This document shows, piece after piece, positions 62,228 through 64,000 of a DNA stretch of 64,000 nt (positions within the stretch are counted from its first letter, which is position 1; each line of letters begins with the position of its first letter). Source of the stretch: Heyndrickxia oleronia (GTDB lineage Bacteria > Bacillota > Bacilli > Bacillales > Bacillaceae_C); NCBI RefSeq assembly GCF_017809215.1, contig NZ_CP065424.1, positions 2,946,001 to 3,010,000 of the forward strand, read 5' to 3'. The notes below the pieces were generated by a model. That model was not told the DNA's origin and searched no databases. It worked only from the letters and a program-made list of their open reading frames with translations. A program made the position numbers and the translations under genes.

Positions 62228-62815
62228 ATGCGTTTTGAGAATAGAAAGTTTACCATTCTTGTTTCTATCGGAATTATTTGCATTTTGGGGTCATTCTTAT
62301 TTCCTTTGTTTCTCGGAGCACTTATTCGTGAGATGATATTTTTTCAAAAGGGAGCATTTGCTTTTAGTTCTGACACTAGTTCTTATTTCATTTTTAGTAT
62401 AGCATTTATTATCATTGGGATTACTCTAATTCTATTAGCAGTTGATCGAATTAGTGCAAAAATACGTTCAGTTATTTCTATCATTTTATTTCTTGTAGCA
62501 GCAACTTCGATAGTTTTAAGTATTGATAATGTTTATTACGGAACTCAAAAAGGATTCTATTATAATGACATAAAATCATTAGGGACAACAGAAATTCCAT
62601 GGGAAAGTATAATAGAGATGGAGGAAATATACATAAAAGAAGAATACAATAGGAGAGCACACCAACTTATATTTAAGCTCAATAATGGGAAAAAGTATGT
62701 CATTGACTATAATTCATACCTTTCAGGTTATCATAAAAAAATTGAAGAATTTGTAAAATCACATGGTGGTAAAACAATTATTACTGAAATTAAAGAAATG
62801 GATATAAATAAATGA
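62228..62815 (+). CDS. Membrane protein of unknown function, four helices and C-terminal domain
   Basis: A 195-residue protein. Four likely membrane helices cover residues 8-105, and a soluble C-terminal domain of about 85 residues follows (GTTEIPWESIIEMEEIYI, then LIFKLNNGKKYVIDY), which resembles a small PH-like beta domain. AAGGGGG precedes the ATG by about seven bases. I recognise no family with confidence. It interrupts the yneK-ccdC neighbourhood that is otherwise conserved in Bacillus. Confidence 0.75.
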   Translation: MRFENRKFTILVSIGIICILGSFLFPLFLGALIREMIFFQKGAFAFSSDTSSYFIFSIAFIIIGITLILLAVDRISAKIRSVISIILFLVAATSIVLSIDNVYYGTQKGFYYNDIKSLGTTEIPWESIIEMEEIYIKEEYNRRAHQLIFKLNNGKKYVIDYNSYLSGYHKKIEEFVKSHGGKTIITEIKEMDINK

Positions 62816-62816
62816 G

Positions 62817-62846
62817 AAGGGCTGATCTAACGTTAGACAGCCCTCC
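62817..62846. terminator. Convergent terminator
   Basis: AGGGCTG.TCTAACGTTAGA.CAGCCCT is a nearly perfect inverted repeat between convergent genes. T runs are short. Confidence 0.65.
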
Positions 62847-62856
62847 ATCTATTATT

Positions 62857-63339
62857 TTATATCCCTTTTGTCTGTATTTCTAAATCGTTAAGTAGCTTAC
62901 GATATTGTACATACATTGCTACGCGCCACGGAACAATCATTCCGAATGCCAGTAAGAAGAACATACCACTTAATTGTCCAAGATCGATTTCAGAACTTAA
63001 AATGATTTTAGCGACAACTCTGATAAGTAGTAAACCGATTAAAATAAATCCAAATGCCTTTGAGCGTTTCAAATAAATATCATTATCACGGATTTCAAAC
63101 CTCGATGTTTTAATCAATACTATAGAGAACAACATCCCCACTAAGACTGCTTCAAGAAGTTCAGAAAATGTTACTCTAAAAACTGGAACAATGAACATTA
63201 ACATCCCAGTACTCATAAATATCGGAGGTAAAATAATTTTTTTCGCAGAAGCAGGTTTATTCGATGCTTTTGTCCGAATAAAAATAACAAACAAACCCAT
63301 TGCTAGTGCAACAACAGTGGAAATTATTATTTCAAGCAT
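62857..63339 (-). CDS. ccdC: CcdC family membrane protein
   Basis: With the ATG at 63339 the protein has 160 residues, the length I recall for B. subtilis CcdC. It has five likely membrane helices and the conserved SRFEIRDNDIYLKRSKAF loop. In B. subtilis ccdC lies beside ccdA, the thiol-disulphide carrier for cytochrome c maturation, but its own role is not settled. GAGG lies nine bases upstream; starts further out (to 63390) have no site. It follows yneI on the same strand. Confidence 0.85.
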   Translation of the reverse strand: MLEIIISTVVALAMGLFVIFIRTKASNKPASAKKIILPPIFMSTGMLMFIVPVFRVTFSELLEAVLVGMLFSIVLIKTSRFEIRDNDIYLKRSKAFGFILIGLLLIRVVAKIILSSEIDLGQLSGMFFLLAFGMIVPWRVAMYVQYRKLLNDLEIQTKGI

Positions 63340-63565
63340 AGAAATCATCCTCTTTTTTACTTTTGATGTCAAATTTCTCGATAATAACAATCTATATTAT
63401 AACGGATATCTAAAAAAAGCGAAATTATTATGTAAAGAATTAAAAAAGTGGATGTTCAAACAAGTAATTATTTGTGAATAATTTGACTAACGAGCGTAAC
63501 TCTAGCTGATATTTTCACAAAGGAACACTTTTTAAGTTGACTGACTAAGATATATTTTATAAGCA

Positions 63566-63594
63566 ATAAAAAAACCACTCTATACGAATGGTTC
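63566..63594 (-). terminator. Terminator of yneI
   Basis: AACCATTC and GAGTGGTT form a short imperfect stem followed by seven T residues on the minus strand. Confidence 0.75.
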
Positions 63595-63953
63595 TATCCT
63601 AATACTTTGTCAATAGCTTCATTTACACGATTTTCATTAAATGGTTTTACGATATAGTCTTTTGCACCAGCTTCGATCGCATCCATTACCATCTTTTGCT
63701 GCCCCATAGAAGAGCACATGACAATTTTAGCATCAGGAAATTCCTTTTTTATTTCCTTTACAGCATCCAGTCCAGTCATTTCTGGCATTGTAATATCCAT
63801 TGTGACTATTTCCGGCTTTAATTTACGATAAAGCTCGACTGCCTCCCGTCCGTTTTCAGCCTCACCAATTACAATATGATTTGCCTTTTCTAACATATTT
63901 GTTAAAGTAACTCTCATAAATTTTGCATCATCTACCACTAAAATTTTGGCCAA
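63594..63953 (-). CDS. yneI: CheY-like single-domain response regulator YneI
   Basis: A 119-residue receiver domain without an output domain. The acidic pair is in ILVVDDAKFMR, the phosphorylation site Asp is in VTMDITMPEMTG (near residue 53), the Ser/Thr switch is in VMCSSMG, and the lysine is in VKPFNENR. Starts with TTG at 63953, eight bases after GGGGG. It lies upstream of ccdC as in B. subtilis, where ccdA precedes it; ccdA would lie beyond the window end. Its kinase and target are unknown. Confidence 0.9.
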   Translation of the reverse strand: MAKILVVDDAKFMRVTLTNMLEKANHIVIGEAENGREAVELYRKLKPEIVTMDITMPEMTGLDAVKEIKKEFPDAKIVMCSSMGQQKMVMDAIEAGAKDYIVKPFNENRVNEAIDKVLG

Positions 63954-64000
63954 AGATGTTTCCCCCTCATATCCTACCTTAAACCATTTCTCTCTGAGTG

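Overview
The window reads as chromosomal DNA of a low-GC, spore-forming Bacillaceae bacterium. The evidence is the AT-rich composition, strong GGAGG-type ribosome binding sites, frequent TTG starts, an H-type small acid-soluble spore protein gene, and several Bacillus-lineage genes (YndM, YneI, CcdC and YneK types, a Fur-regulated basic protein, a DUF4083 protein). I see no rRNA, tRNA, prophage, IS transposase or CRISPR array. The species cannot be fixed from the sequence alone.

Layout. 0-6.4 kb: a truncated SGNH hydrolase, a half-size MFS protein coupled to a membrane-anchored FAD oxidoreductase, a glutaminase, and an MmyB-type regulator divergent from an extra FabF-type condensing enzyme. 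6.4-12.8 kb: a divergent AddA/AddB-like helicase-nuclease pair and a small FbpA-type protein. 12.9-17.9 kb: pabA with a fused pabBC for 4-aminobenzoate, then small accessory genes. 17.9-20.1 kb: a possible structured RNA, an ABC-2 permease relic cut by a short mobile repeat, and gltP. 20.2-26.4 kb: a five-gene operon of cupin-XRE regulator, hydantoinase/oxoprolinase A and B, cupin and NCS1 permease. 26.6-34.9 kb: an acyl-CoA ligase, an MFS efflux gene with what looks like a leader-peptide attenuator, a VOC protein, a carbohydrate esterase coupled to a PadR regulator behind three palindromic operators, several gene relics and a 2-hydroxyacid dehydrogenase.

35.1-47.7 kb is the largest coherent unit. 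It holds argCJBD-carAB-argF followed by argGH, which covers most of the route from glutamate to arginine plus its carbamoyl phosphate supply. The first gene and argG each have a promoter overlapped by a match to the Bacillus ARG box, so arginine repression by ArgR/AhrC is likely at two points.

47.7-51 kb: a small membrane protein, sspH, two candidate small RNAs with terminators, kynB-kynA (tryptophan to kynurenine, no kynureninase gene beside them) and a methyltransferase whose ribosome binding site lies in an inverted repeat. 51.1-54.9 kb: two tandem copies of a DppB/DppC-like permease pair with no ATPase or binding protein. 55.2-60.2 kb: two small membrane proteins and sbcDC. 60.3-64 kb: a PlsC-type acyltransferase, yneK, an unknown membrane protein, ccdC and the CheY-like yneI.

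A dispersed, non-coding, roughly 165-190 bp element with imperfect terminal inverted repeats occurs six times (near 4.9, 15.7, 16.6, 18.2, 55.0 and 61.4 kb). It looks like a MITE family and shapes several gene boundaries.
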